From positions 4,505,001 through 4,569,000 of the forward strand of contig NZ_CP116346.1 in NCBI RefSeq assembly GCF_030254645.1: a stretch of 64,000 bases of DNA. The letters run 5' to 3'. The stretch comes from Paucibacter sediminis (GTDB lineage Bacteria > Pseudomonadota > Gammaproteobacteria > Burkholderiales > Burkholderiaceae_C). This document shows positions 8,759 to 17,350 of the stretch, in pieces. Positions within the stretch are counted from its first letter, which is position 1, and each line of letters starts with the position of its first letter. A program made the position numbers and the translations under genes. The notes under the pieces are model-generated. The model was not told where the DNA came from. It did no database searches and worked only from the letters and a program-made list of their open reading frames with translations.

Positions 8759-9796
8759 ATGAGCACGCAAACCCCGCCCAACGCGCCCCGCTTGGCCGAG
8801 ATCGATGCGCTGCGCGGCGTCGCCGCCATGATGGTGATGCTGTTTCACTACACGACGCGTTTTCGCCAGCTCTACCCAGGCGACACCGAGGCCAGTGTTT
8901 CGCTGCCATGGGGCCACCTCGGCGTGAACCTGTTTTTCATCATCAGCGGCTTTGTGATCTTCATGACGCTGGATCGCACGCGCCGCCCGCTGGACTTCGT
9001 CGTCTCACGCTTCAGTCGGCTCTATCCGGTTTACTGGGTGGCCGTGGGCCTGACCTTTGTGGTCGTGACCCTGGTGGGCCTGCCTGGCAAGGAAGTCAGC
9101 CCGCTGCATGCCGTACTCAATCTGCTGATGTTCCATGCGCTGGGCCGCATTCCCCACGTGGACTCGGTGTATTGGACGCTCGAGGTGGAACTACTTTTCT
9201 ACTTGGGCATGTTCCTGCTCTACCGTGCAGGCCGGCTGGCGCAGGTACACCAGGCCATCTGGCTCATGCTGGGCCTGCGCCTGGCCTATTACCTTGCACT
9301 CGAACTCTGGGGCGTGGATCTGCCCTGGATACTGTTCCGTGTCACCATCTTGGCCTATCTGCCATGGTTCGCCCTCGGCATCTGTGCGTTTCAGCTGGCG
9401 CGCGCCACCGGGTTGCGATCGAGCCGCCTACCACTCGGCAGTGCCGCCGCAGCCATTGCCACGCTGTGCATCGTGGACACGCCGTTCAAGGGCGTGCTGG
9501 CGTTTCTGCTGGCTGCCATCGTCTGGCTCGCCGCCACCGGCCATTTGCCCTTGCTGCGCCTTCGCCCGCTAGTCTGGCTGGGCGCGATCTCGTATCCGCT
9601 GTATCTTGTTCACGAGAATATCGGTTGGGCACTGCAACGGGTGTTGCTGGCGCATGGTGTGGCCTATGACCTGACCGTCTTGGCGGCAGTGACTCTGAGC
9701 CTGCTGTTGGCGCATTTGCTGCATCGAAGCATCGAGCTACCCGCCATGACGGCCATCCGTCAGTGGTATGCACACCGCCACACACAACCCAGTTGA
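8759..9796 (+). CDS. Acyltransferase-3 family membrane protein (OafA-like)
   Basis: A 345-residue integral membrane protein with about ten transmembrane segments and the acyltransferase-3 signature IDALRGVAAMMVMLFHYTTRF, containing the conserved Arg and His. The later LFFIISGFVIFMTLDR and SRFSRLYPVYW motifs are typical of OafA/ExoZ O-acyltransferases, which move acetyl or other acyl groups onto exported glycans. A GTG at 8738 would add seven residues. I prefer the ATG at 8759, though neither has a clear ribosome-binding site. It is followed by an SGNH esterase gene, suggesting paired acylation and deacylation. Confidence 0.87.
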   Translation: MSTQTPPNAPRLAEIDALRGVAAMMVMLFHYTTRFRQLYPGDTEASVSLPWGHLGVNLFFIISGFVIFMTLDRTRRPLDFVVSRFSRLYPVYWVAVGLTFVVVTLVGLPGKEVSPLHAVLNLLMFHALGRIPHVDSVYWTLEVELLFYLGMFLLYRAGRLAQVHQAIWLMLGLRLAYYLALELWGVDLPWILFRVTILAYLPWFALGICAFQLARATGLRSSRLPLGSAAAAIATLCIVDTPFKGVLAFLLAAIVWLAATGHLPLLRLRPLVWLGAISYPLYLVHENIGWALQRVLLAHGVAYDLTVLAAVTLSLLLAHLLHRSIELPAMTAIRQWYAHRHTQPS

Positions 9797-9806
9797 GGCA
9801 GATGCC

Positions 9807-10742
9807 ATGAAGACGCCAGACAAAGCTTCCGCGACAAAGCCTGCGCATGCGCGGTTGATCTCCGCCTTGCTGCTGCTGGCGCTGCTGCTGTTGGGGCTGG
9901 ACCTGGGTCGAGACCTGTGGCGGCAGCGCCAACAAGATCTCGCCCTTGCCTCGCGCCTGCCCCCTTCTGCCGATGACTGGCAATTGCGCAAGGCCTGCCC
10001 ACCTCTCGAGGCGGCGCCGTTGCGCTTGCTGGTGCTGGGGCAATCGAATGCAGGTAGCCATGGCGAGCCAACGGACCCCGGCCGCGCCGGCACCATTCGA
10101 CTCATGACATCGCGGGGCTGCATGCTAGCCCAAGATCCCCTGCCCGGGACCACGGGCAAGGGCGGCAGTATCTGGACCGCCCTGCCAGCTGCGCTGCAAG
10201 CGCGCGGGCTGGCTCGCCCAGTGGAATTCTCGGCCTTGGCGGTGGACGCCACCCGGGTTGCCGACTGGACCCGCAACGGCAGTCCCTTGCGGGAGCGCCT
10301 GCGCGAGCACTTGCAGATGCTGCAGCAGTTGCAGTGGCAACCAGACCTGTTGCTGTGGCAGCAGGGAGAGGCCGATGCGGCGGCAGGCACCAGCGCCGAA
10401 GATTACCGAGATGGCCTGCGCCGGCTCGCAGACAGCTTGCGCGCAGCCGGTATCAATGCGCCGATCCTGCTTGCGCAGTCCAGCCGCTGCGGGCAGAGCC
10501 TAGCCGAATACACCCGACAAGCCAGGCTGAGCCTGATCGCCGAGGATGAACGCTTTCTGCCCGGCCCCGACACCGACAGCCTTGGCCCCGATTTGCGCGA
10601 CGGGCCATGCCACTTCAACGCCCGCGGACTGAACGAGGCAGCCACGGCCTGGGCAGGTGCCGTCATGGCGCCAGTGGCGGGCAGCAGCGGCCAGGCGTTC
10701 AGCAACACCAGGCCGCGGCCGGCCTCGGCCGCGGCGCGCTGA
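9807..10742 (+). CDS. SGNH/sialate O-acetylesterase-like hydrolase, membrane-anchored
   Basis: A 311-residue protein with an N-terminal membrane helix (LISALLLLALLLLGLDLG) and an SGNH core. LVLGQSNAGSHG carries the Ser in a GQSN block typical of carbohydrate esterases of the sialate O-acetylesterase type, QQGEADA is the second conserved block, and GPCHFNARGLNEAA provides the His. The ATG at 9807 has a nearby GAGGCAG ribosome-binding site; an ATG at 9768 would overlap the acyltransferase. It likely removes or transfers O-acetyl groups on the polysaccharide in the periplasm. Confidence 0.8.
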   Translation: MKTPDKASATKPAHARLISALLLLALLLLGLDLGRDLWRQRQQDLALASRLPPSADDWQLRKACPPLEAAPLRLLVLGQSNAGSHGEPTDPGRAGTIRLMTSRGCMLAQDPLPGTTGKGGSIWTALPAALQARGLARPVEFSALAVDATRVADWTRNGSPLRERLREHLQMLQQLQWQPDLLLWQQGEADAAAGTSAEDYRDGLRRLADSLRAAGINAPILLAQSSRCGQSLAEYTRQARLSLIAEDERFLPGPDTDSLGPDLRDGPCHFNARGLNEAATAWAGAVMAPVAGSSGQAFSNTRPRPASAAAR

Positions 10743-10844
10743 GCGCAGCGGTGGCTTGGCCTCAAGCAGCGACACGGAAACAGCAACCACAAGCGCTGGA
10801 CGTGGTGAAATCCGCCCCGCCCACGCCTCAGACCTGACGCCCCA

Positions 10845-12530
10845 ATGCACGACCTGACCCCACGCCCAGCTCTCTTTCTCGGCCAGCCACGCTTCGACAC
10901 CGCGGATATGCGCCGCTTGGCGGCCGAGCGTGGGCCAGCAAGTGCCTGGATGCACTTGCTGCAACAAGCCCCTCAGCAGGCGTTGGCACGCGTCGGCGGC
11001 GATTTCGCCCTTGCCACGGACCTGCCCTCGGGCGAGAGCGTAATGGCCGTGGATCGCTTCGCCATTCACACCCTGTGCTACCGCGTCGTCAACGGGCAGT
11101 TGCGCTGGGCGATGGATGCCAAGCAATTGGCCGACGCCGATACGCCGCTGGATCCGCAGGCGATCTTCGACTATCTCTACTTCCACTGCATTCCGTCGCC
11201 CCGCACCATCTACCGCGGCATCTATCGCGTCCCGCCGGGCCATCTGGCCATCTTCAGGCAAGGCCAGCTGACGCTGCAGCCCTATTGGCGTGCCGCTTTC
11301 GAAGAGCGCGCACCGACGTCACTGGCGGTCCACAAAGCTCAGTTCATGGAGCTCCTCAGCGAGGCGGTGCGCCAACAGCTCGATGGTTCCCAGGCCGCCT
11401 GCTTTCTCAGCGGTGGCACCGACAGTTCCTCGGTCGCAGGCATGCTGGCGCGCCACGCCGGCAAGGACACGCTGGCCTACTCCATCGGCTTCGATGCGGA
11501 AGGCTATGACGAGATGGCCTACGCAAAGCTCGCCGCACAGCATTTCGGCGTACAGCACCGCGCCTATTACGTCACGCCGGCTGATCTGGTCGAGGGCATC
11601 CCGGAGATGGCGCGGCATCTGGATCAGCCCTTCGGCAACTCCTCCGTGCTGCCCGCTTACTACTGCGCCAAGCTGGCCAAGGCCGAGGGCGTGAGCAAGT
11701 TGCTAGCCGGCGATGGCGGCGACGAACTCTATGGCGGCAATGCACGTTACGCCACCCAGCGCCTGTTCGGCTTCTACGGACGCGTGCCCGGCGCCATGCG
11801 CCGGTGGCTCATCGAACCGATGGTGGGCAACGCGGTGCTGGCTCAGGTTCCGCTGATACGCAAGGGCGGAAGCTATGTGCGTCAGGCCAAGCAGCCCATG
11901 CCCGACCGCCTGCAGAACTACAACCTGATCATGCGCGTCGGCCCCGAGCAAGTGCTGACGCCGGGCCTGCTGCAGCAACTCGACACCAGCCTACCGCTCG
12001 CACATCAGCGCCAAGCCTGGGAGAGCGCGCAAGCGCCGTGCAGCGAGTTGAACCGCGAGCTGGCCTTCGACTGGCGTTATACCCTCGGCGAAAGCGACCT
12101 GCCCAAGGTGCGGGCCGCCACTGCACTCGCAGGGCTGAACGTCGGCTTCCCCATGCTTGATCAGGCCTTGTTGGATTTCTCGCTACACCTTCCGAGTGAC
12201 TACAAGCTGCGCGGCAACAAGCTGCGGTGGTTCTTCAAGGAGGCTCTCAAGGATTTCCTTCCCCACGAAATCATCTCCAAGCGCAAACAGGGTTTTGGCC
12301 TGCCCTTTGGCGTCTGGACCACGCGTGATCCCGCGCTTCAAAAGCTCGCCCGACGTTCGCTGGAAGCGCTGGTACAGCGCGGTCTGGTGCGTGGCGACTA
12401 TGTGCATACCCTGCTGGATGAGCAGTTGCCGGCCTACCCTGGCTACTACGGCGAAATGGTCTGGATTCTGATGATGTTGGAGCAGTGGCTCGAGCATCAC
12501 ATGGCCGATTTCCACTTGCCGCAAAGCTGA
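10845..12530 (+). CDS. Asparagine synthetase-like protein lacking the glutaminase Cys
   Basis: A 561-residue relative of AsnB. The synthetase half is well kept: FLSGGTDSSSVAGMLAR (PP-loop near residue 187), LLAGDGGDELYGGN and FPMLDQALLDF. The N-terminal class II glutamine amidotransferase domain is shortened: it starts MHDLTPRPALFLGQP instead of MCGI, and has no Cys2, no RGPD block and no NGEIYN block, although later parts such as VGGDFALAT and AVDRFAIHTL survive. It should not hydrolyse glutamine by the usual mechanism. It could use free ammonia, another amine, or perform a beta-lactam-synthetase-like adenylation. It precedes the O-ligase gene by 10 bases. Confidence 0.82.
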   Translation: MHDLTPRPALFLGQPRFDTADMRRLAAERGPASAWMHLLQQAPQQALARVGGDFALATDLPSGESVMAVDRFAIHTLCYRVVNGQLRWAMDAKQLADADTPLDPQAIFDYLYFHCIPSPRTIYRGIYRVPPGHLAIFRQGQLTLQPYWRAAFEERAPTSLAVHKAQFMELLSEAVRQQLDGSQAACFLSGGTDSSSVAGMLARHAGKDTLAYSIGFDAEGYDEMAYAKLAAQHFGVQHRAYYVTPADLVEGIPEMARHLDQPFGNSSVLPAYYCAKLAKAEGVSKLLAGDGGDELYGGNARYATQRLFGFYGRVPGAMRRWLIEPMVGNAVLAQVPLIRKGGSYVRQAKQPMPDRLQNYNLIMRVGPEQVLTPGLLQQLDTSLPLAHQRQAWESAQAPCSELNRELAFDWRYTLGESDLPKVRAATALAGLNVGFPMLDQALLDFSLHLPSDYKLRGNKLRWFFKEALKDFLPHEIISKRKQGFGLPFGVWTTRDPALQKLARRSLEALVQRGLVRGDYVHTLLDEQLPAYPGYYGEMVWILMMLEQWLEHHMADFHLPQS

Positions 12531-12540
12531 AGCCAAGGTT

Positions 12541-13836
12541 ATGAGAGACGTCATCGTCACTTTGCTGATTCTTGGGCTGCTGCCCTTTGCCATCAGGCGG
12601 CCTTGGGTAGGCACCGTCATCTGGGTCTGGCTGGCCATGATGATCCCTTACCGGCTGGCCTACGGATTTGCGCGCGACTTGCCGTTCGCCCAGCTTGCCG
12701 CGATCTGCACGCTGCTCGGCATCCTTTTCACGCAGCCCAAGATGCGCTGGCCCAAGAGCAGCATCCTGACGGCCTATCTGCTCTTCATCTTCTGGATGTG
12801 CGTCACCAGCATCTTCGCGCTGCACAACACCGAGGTCGTGCTGGCTCAGTTGGTGACGGTGCTGAAGATCCATCTGATGGTGTTCCTCGCCATCGCACTG
12901 ATACAGGAGCGCAAGCAGTTGGAGGCCCTGGTCTGGACCATCGTGGCCTCCTTGGGCTTCTATGGCGTGAAGGGCGGGATCTTCACAGTCCTGACGGGTG
13001 GAGGCGGGCGCGTGTGGGGCCCCAACGGCGGCATCATCGAGGGCAACAACGAACTGGGCGTGGCGCTGGTCATCACGCTACCCCTGCTGTACTACCTGTA
13101 TCAGATCAGCGCCCGGCGTTGGCTCAAGCGCATGCTTCTTGCTGCGGGGCTGCTGACCCTTTTGTGCGTGCTGGGCACGCAGTCTCGTGGCGCGCTGCTG
13201 TCGGTCACGGCGATGGCCGTCATGCTGGGACTCAAGGGCCGCCGGCCGGTACTCAGCAGCGTCGCCATTGTCACCGTGCTGGCGTTGGCCATCATGTTCA
13301 TGCCCGACACCTGGTCCAAGCGCATGAACACGATCCAGACCTACGATGTCGATACCTCCGCCATGTCGCGCATCTATACCTGGAAAACGCTCTGGAACCT
13401 GGCATTGGATCGGCCTCTGGTGGGCGCCGGTTTTCGCACCGACAATCCACTCGTCTTCAGTATCTACGGGCCGCAGATGACGGTCGCAGGTTATGACTTC
13501 CAGGGCGGCACCGTGTTGGTGGCGCATAGCATTTATTTCCAGGCCCTGGGCGAGCATGGATTCGTCGGGTTGGGGCTGTTCCTCGGCCTTGGCATCGCAA
13601 CCTGGCGGCGTGCCGGCGCCCTGGCCAAGCAAAGCGCCGTGCAGCCAGGCCTGGGCGAATGGGTGCCCCTGCTGATGCGTGCCGTGCAAACCAGCCTACT
13701 GGGCTACGCCGTTGGCGGCGCATTCCTGACCCTGGTGCACTTTGACCTTGCCTACTACTTGTGCGCCATCGTGGTCATCACGGAAGGCATTGTCCAACAG
13801 GCTCGAGCACAGCCCGCCAGGCCAGCCCCGGCCTAG
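12541..13836 (+). CDS. Exosortase A-associated O-glycosylation ligase / Wzy-like polymerase
   Basis: A 431-residue polytopic membrane protein of the O-antigen ligase/polymerase group and of the type called probable O-glycosylation ligase, exosortase A-associated (TIGR03097). The N-terminus (FAIRRPWVGTVIWVWLAMM, PYRLAYGFARDLPFAQ) and the large loop with VWGPNGGIIEGNNELGVAL and SRIYTWKTLWNLALDRPL fit that family. It probably polymerises lipid-linked repeats or transfers glycan to a protein or lipid acceptor. It ends the first plus-strand block, facing the deacetylase gene 18 bases away with no terminator visible between them. Confidence 0.88.
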   Translation: MRDVIVTLLILGLLPFAIRRPWVGTVIWVWLAMMIPYRLAYGFARDLPFAQLAAICTLLGILFTQPKMRWPKSSILTAYLLFIFWMCVTSIFALHNTEVVLAQLVTVLKIHLMVFLAIALIQERKQLEALVWTIVASLGFYGVKGGIFTVLTGGGGRVWGPNGGIIEGNNELGVALVITLPLLYYLYQISARRWLKRMLLAAGLLTLLCVLGTQSRGALLSVTAMAVMLGLKGRRPVLSSVAIVTVLALAIMFMPDTWSKRMNTIQTYDVDTSAMSRIYTWKTLWNLALDRPLVGAGFRTDNPLVFSIYGPQMTVAGYDFQGGTVLVAHSIYFQALGEHGFVGLGLFLGLGIATWRRAGALAKQSAVQPGLGEWVPLLMRAVQTSLLGYAVGGAFLTLVHFDLAYYLCAIVVITEGIVQQARAQPARPAPA

Positions 13837-13854
13837 GGCCGTGGCCGACCAAGC

Positions 13855-14814
13855 TCAGTGCCTGAGCAGGTTCTCCACCAGTCTTGCGCGATAGCGCAGC
13901 CGGCTCTGGTCCCAGGGCGTGAAACGCGGCAGTTCGAACATCGAGTCGCCCTGCCGCGCCGCGCCCCAGGCGGTGCTGACGGCGGCATCGAATCCAAGCG
14001 ATTTCACCACCTCGACGCTCTGCGCACTGTAGTCCTGACCCGGCTTGCCATTGGGATAGGCAAACAGACGCACCGGCTCGCGCAGCAAGTCTTCCAGATA
14101 GCGCTTGCTGTCGCCGATCTCCCGCCGAGCACTGGCCTCGTCGAGCGTGGCCAGGATCGGATGAGAAACGGTGTGCGCACCGATCTGCATGCCGGCCGAG
14201 CGCAATTGGCGTACGCCGGCGTCTGCCATCATCAGCGGCCGCGGCTGGCTGTCGCCGCACAGGACCTCGATGCGTGCAACCGCCCCCAGGCGAGCTTCGA
14301 TGGGGCGGTACTTCACCGCAGCAATCAGTGCCTCGATGGCCTGACGGCGGCTTTCCGCGCCCGAAAGCTCGAAGCGCAGTTCCGCGCGCTGGGCGTCGAG
14401 CTCGCTGGCGTCCAGCGTGCCCGTGGGCGCCGCACGCACCGCCTCAATGATGCGGTCATTCCACATCCGGCCGTTTCCGAGAAAACCGGTGGCGATGAAG
14501 AACGTGGCCGAGAGGCCGTGCTTCTGCAGGATGGGCAGAGCCACCGAACAGTTGTCTTCGTAGCCATCATCGAAGGTGAGCACACAGGCGCGCGCCGGCA
14601 GCGCGCCGCGCTGCAGCCGCTCGGCGGCTTCGTCCAGCGGCAGCACCTGGGCCCAGCCCTGCAACCAGCTGCAGATGGCGGAGAAACGCTCGGCATCCAC
14701 TTCGCCCGGAAAGATCGGATCGCGTTGCGGCAGCACGCGGTGAAAGGTCAGTATGGTCAGCCGCCCGCGCGGGCCTGAGGGCGACAACAGGCTATACGCT
14801 GCTTTCAACAACAC
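13855..14814 (-). CDS. Polysaccharide deacetylase family protein (NodB domain)
   Basis: A 319-residue NodB-type deacetylase. RLTILTFHRVLPQRD is the common lead-in, CVLTFDDGYEDNCS carries the catalytic base and metal Asp, and GAHTVSHPIL supplies the metal His residues. No signal peptide is obvious, though the first twenty residues are hydrophobic. The start is GTG at 14814. It is the last gene of a four-gene minus-strand group after the PaaK-like, GT4 and AlgD-type genes. It would remove N-acetyl or other acyl groups from the polymer or a precursor. A second, XrtA-specific deacetylase is encoded at 30926-31783. Confidence 0.87.
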   Translation of the reverse strand: MLLKAAYSLLSPSGPRGRLTILTFHRVLPQRDPIFPGEVDAERFSAICSWLQGWAQVLPLDEAAERLQRGALPARACVLTFDDGYEDNCSVALPILQKHGLSATFFIATGFLGNGRMWNDRIIEAVRAAPTGTLDASELDAQRAELRFELSGAESRRQAIEALIAAVKYRPIEARLGAVARIEVLCGDSQPRPLMMADAGVRQLRSAGMQIGAHTVSHPILATLDEASARREIGDSKRYLEDLLREPVRLFAYPNGKPGQDYSAQSVEVVKSLGFDAAVSTAWGAARQGDSMFELPRFTPWDQSRLRYRARLVENLLRH

Positions 14815-14847
14815 CTTGGCATTCCTCTCGCGTCTGGCGACCTGCCG

Positions 14848-16218
14848 CTACGCTTGCGCGTCAGCGGCAAAGGCCTTCACATGGCTGATCACATAGCGGA
14901 ACTTGCCCGACGCTTCGGCCGGGATGTCATCCACCAGTTGCACGTCGACCTCGACCTGCGCGCCCAGGCGGCGCTGGAAATCATGCACGATGCGCTGAAC
15001 ATGCGTTGGCTCGAAGCCTGCGCCGCACATCACCTTCACCTGCGTCTTGTCCAGGCTCAGCTGCTCGATGCGAAACTTCTCCACCCCTGGCAGATCGCGC
15101 ACGGTGTAGATCAGGGCCAGGCCATGCATCACCGTGCCATCGTGGGCCACCACGAAGTCGGTGCTGCGGCCATGCACCTCCTGCAGCACCGGTAGCGAAC
15201 GGCCACAGCCGCAGGGGCGCTGCCCCAGCACACCCATATCGCCGGTGCGGTAGCGGATGAAGGGGAAGTCGCGCGTCGCCATGTGGGTGACGACGATCTC
15301 GCCAATCTCGCCCGGCGCGACCGGCCTGCCATCGGGCGACAGCGTCTCGACGATGATGTCCTCGGCACTGATATGCAGGCTCCCAGCCGGGCATTGGTGC
15401 GCGATGAAGCCGGCGTCGCGGGCGCCATAGCCGTTGGCCACCGGACAGGCGAAGGCCTCGGAGATCTGCACGCGCTGCTCGTCGTAGAGGCGCTCGGAGG
15501 TCACGAAAGCCACCTTGATGCCCAGATCGCGCATATCGATGCGCTTGCGGCGCGCATGCGCCGCGATGGCCGACAGGCTGGATGGATAACCGAACAGCAT
15601 GGCCGGCCGTAAGGCCCGCAGCTGCGCCACAAAGCTGTCCAGATTGCGCTCGGACATCTCGAAGGCCGGCAGCAGATGGCTGCGCATCAGCCCGTCGCGA
15701 AGGCGGCGCACGCGGTCCTGCGCGCCCAGCTCGATGGGGCTGCCCCAGACCACCGCCTCGCGGTCACCGATGTCCACCCCCCACCAGCGCGTGGCGCGCC
15801 ACTTGGCCGCCACGTCGTGGCTCTTGCGCGCCTTGCCCATGAAGAAGATCAGCGGCTCGCCCGACGAACCGCCGGTGTTGTAGCGGCTCAGCGGGCCATG
15901 GTCGTCGGCCACCAGCTCTTTCTGGTGAGCGCGGATCAGAGGCTTGTCCAGGCGCGGCAGGCGCTGCAAATCGGCCAGGCTGGTCAGCTCGGCAGGCCGC
16001 AACCCCAGGCTCGCAAACAGCTCGCGGTAGTAAGGCACATGGGCGCCCACGTCCTGCAGGAAACTGCGCAACCGGGCCAGCTGCAGTGCCTGCAGCGCCT
16101 CTGTGCCGAGCCACTGGCTGCGCTCCAGCTGGCGCCGGCGCGCCACGCTGTCGTGGCCCTTGAGGCGCTCGTGCAGCGGAAACAGCAGCTCGGCGCAAAG
16201 GCCGGTGTAGAGGCTCAT
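14848..16218 (-). CDS. PaaK/CapK-like adenylate-forming enzyme
   Basis: A 456-residue member of the phenylacetate-CoA ligase/CapK group. RYNTGGSSGEPLIFF is the AMP-binding loop, and GQRPCGCGRSLPVLQEVHGR matches the cysteine-bearing segment and downstream hinge of this group. The start is the ATG at 16218, which overlaps the upstream glycosyltransferase stop by 4 bases and has an AGGGAG ribosome-binding site; a longer frame up to 16257 is rejected. CapK-like proteins recur in capsule and exopolysaccharide loci, where the activated acid is mostly unknown. Here it could activate an acid for attachment to the glycan. Confidence 0.82.
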   Translation of the reverse strand: MSLYTGLCAELLFPLHERLKGHDSVARRRQLERSQWLGTEALQALQLARLRSFLQDVGAHVPYYRELFASLGLRPAELTSLADLQRLPRLDKPLIRAHQKELVADDHGPLSRYNTGGSSGEPLIFFMGKARKSHDVAAKWRATRWWGVDIGDREAVVWGSPIELGAQDRVRRLRDGLMRSHLLPAFEMSERNLDSFVAQLRALRPAMLFGYPSSLSAIAAHARRKRIDMRDLGIKVAFVTSERLYDEQRVQISEAFACPVANGYGARDAGFIAHQCPAGSLHISAEDIIVETLSPDGRPVAPGEIGEIVVTHMATRDFPFIRYRTGDMGVLGQRPCGCGRSLPVLQEVHGRSTDFVVAHDGTVMHGLALIYTVRDLPGVEKFRIEQLSLDKTQVKVMCGAGFEPTHVQRIVHDFQRRLGAQVEVDVQLVDDIPAEASGKFRYVISHVKAFAADAQA

Positions 16219-17342
16219 GCGGCACTCCCTGCGGGGCTCACACCCCGCGCCAGACATTCATAGGCACCCAGCCAGAGCGGCCGCACGGCCGCCCAGTCAT
16301 AGCGGGCCGCCTCCTGCAGGCCGGCGCCGCGCAGTTGCCGGGCCAGCGCGGTATCGCTGAGCACACTGAGGGCCGCCGCCGCCATGGCCGCGGCGTCGCC
16401 GATCGGCACCAGCAGGCCGCTACGGCCATGCTCCACCAAATCGGGAATGCCACCGGCGGCGGTGCTGACGACCGGCACGCCGCTGGCAAAGGCCTCCAGG
16501 ATGGAGATGGGCATGTTGTCCACCGTGCTGGCATTGAGCACGCAATCAGCACGCTGGTAGAGGGCCGGCATGTCGGCGTTCGCGATCCGGCCGGCAAACT
16601 CCACCGCCTGCGCCAGCCCGAGCTCGGCGCTCAGAGCCTGCAGGCGCGCCAGCTCGGGCCCCTCGCCGGCCACGATCAAACGGGCCTGCGCAAAATGCCG
16701 GCGCAGCGCCGCAAAGGCGCGGATCGCGGTGGCGTTGTCGTAGATGGGCTCAAGATTGCGCGCCACCAGCAGCACCGGCGCAGCGCCGAACTCGCGCGGC
16801 ATGCGCGGCTGAAAGCGCGACAGATCGATGATGTTGGGAATGACGTCCGCGCTCAGGCCATGCTTGGCGAACACCCGCTGCAGAAATCCCGAGGGCGTGA
16901 CGCGCAGGTCGGCGCGTGCAAGCAGGCGCCGCACATGCGCGGGACCCTCGCTCAGGAACTCATCGGCCAGACCGCCCCGGTAGTTGATGATCAGCGGCAC
17001 GCGCGCCGCCAGCGCCAGCTGCGCCACCGGCAGCACGAACAGATGCCAGGCCCAGCCGCTGTTGGCCATGATGTGCACCACCCGCGCGCCCCTGAGCGCA
17101 CGCCGGGCGGCGAGCAGGTAGCCAAACAGTCGGACGGCCGCACGCAACATCGGGATGCGCCCAACCCAGGCCGGCTGATAGGGCGGATTGGTGCGCAGAT
17201 GGCGCACCTCCAGGCCTTCGGCACGCAGCAGGCGCAGCAGTTGTTCACACTGGTTGGCCATGCCGCCAGCGGGCGGCGGCAAGGGCCCCACCAGCAGCAC
17301 ATGGCCCGTGCCGCGGCCTGCGTTGATCGCCTGGCCCGACAT
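16215..17342 (-). CDS. Glycosyltransferase family 4 protein
   Basis: A 375-residue GT-B glycosyltransferase of the GT4 type. HVLLVGPLPPPAGGMANQ is the N-terminal glycine-rich acceptor loop, and the C-terminal half has LLVARNLEPIYDNATAI, LIVAGEGPEL and SILEAFASGVPVVSTAAGG with the EX7E-type region. The ATG at 17342 is preceded by a GGTGAG site; a GTG at 17354 overlapping the AlgD stop is an alternative. Located just after the GDP-mannose dehydrogenase gene, it may use GDP-ManA or a related donor, but specificity is not readable from the sequence. Confidence 0.87.
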   Translation of the reverse strand: MSGQAINAGRGTGHVLLVGPLPPPAGGMANQCEQLLRLLRAEGLEVRHLRTNPPYQPAWVGRIPMLRAAVRLFGYLLAARRALRGARVVHIMANSGWAWHLFVLPVAQLALAARVPLIINYRGGLADEFLSEGPAHVRRLLARADLRVTPSGFLQRVFAKHGLSADVIPNIIDLSRFQPRMPREFGAAPVLLVARNLEPIYDNATAIRAFAALRRHFAQARLIVAGEGPELARLQALSAELGLAQAVEFAGRIANADMPALYQRADCVLNASTVDNMPISILEAFASGVPVVSTAAGGIPDLVEHGRSGLLVPIGDAAAMAAAALSVLSDTALARQLRGAGLQEAARYDWAAVRPLWLGAYECLARGVSPAGSAA

Positions 17343-17350
17343 CGGCACGC

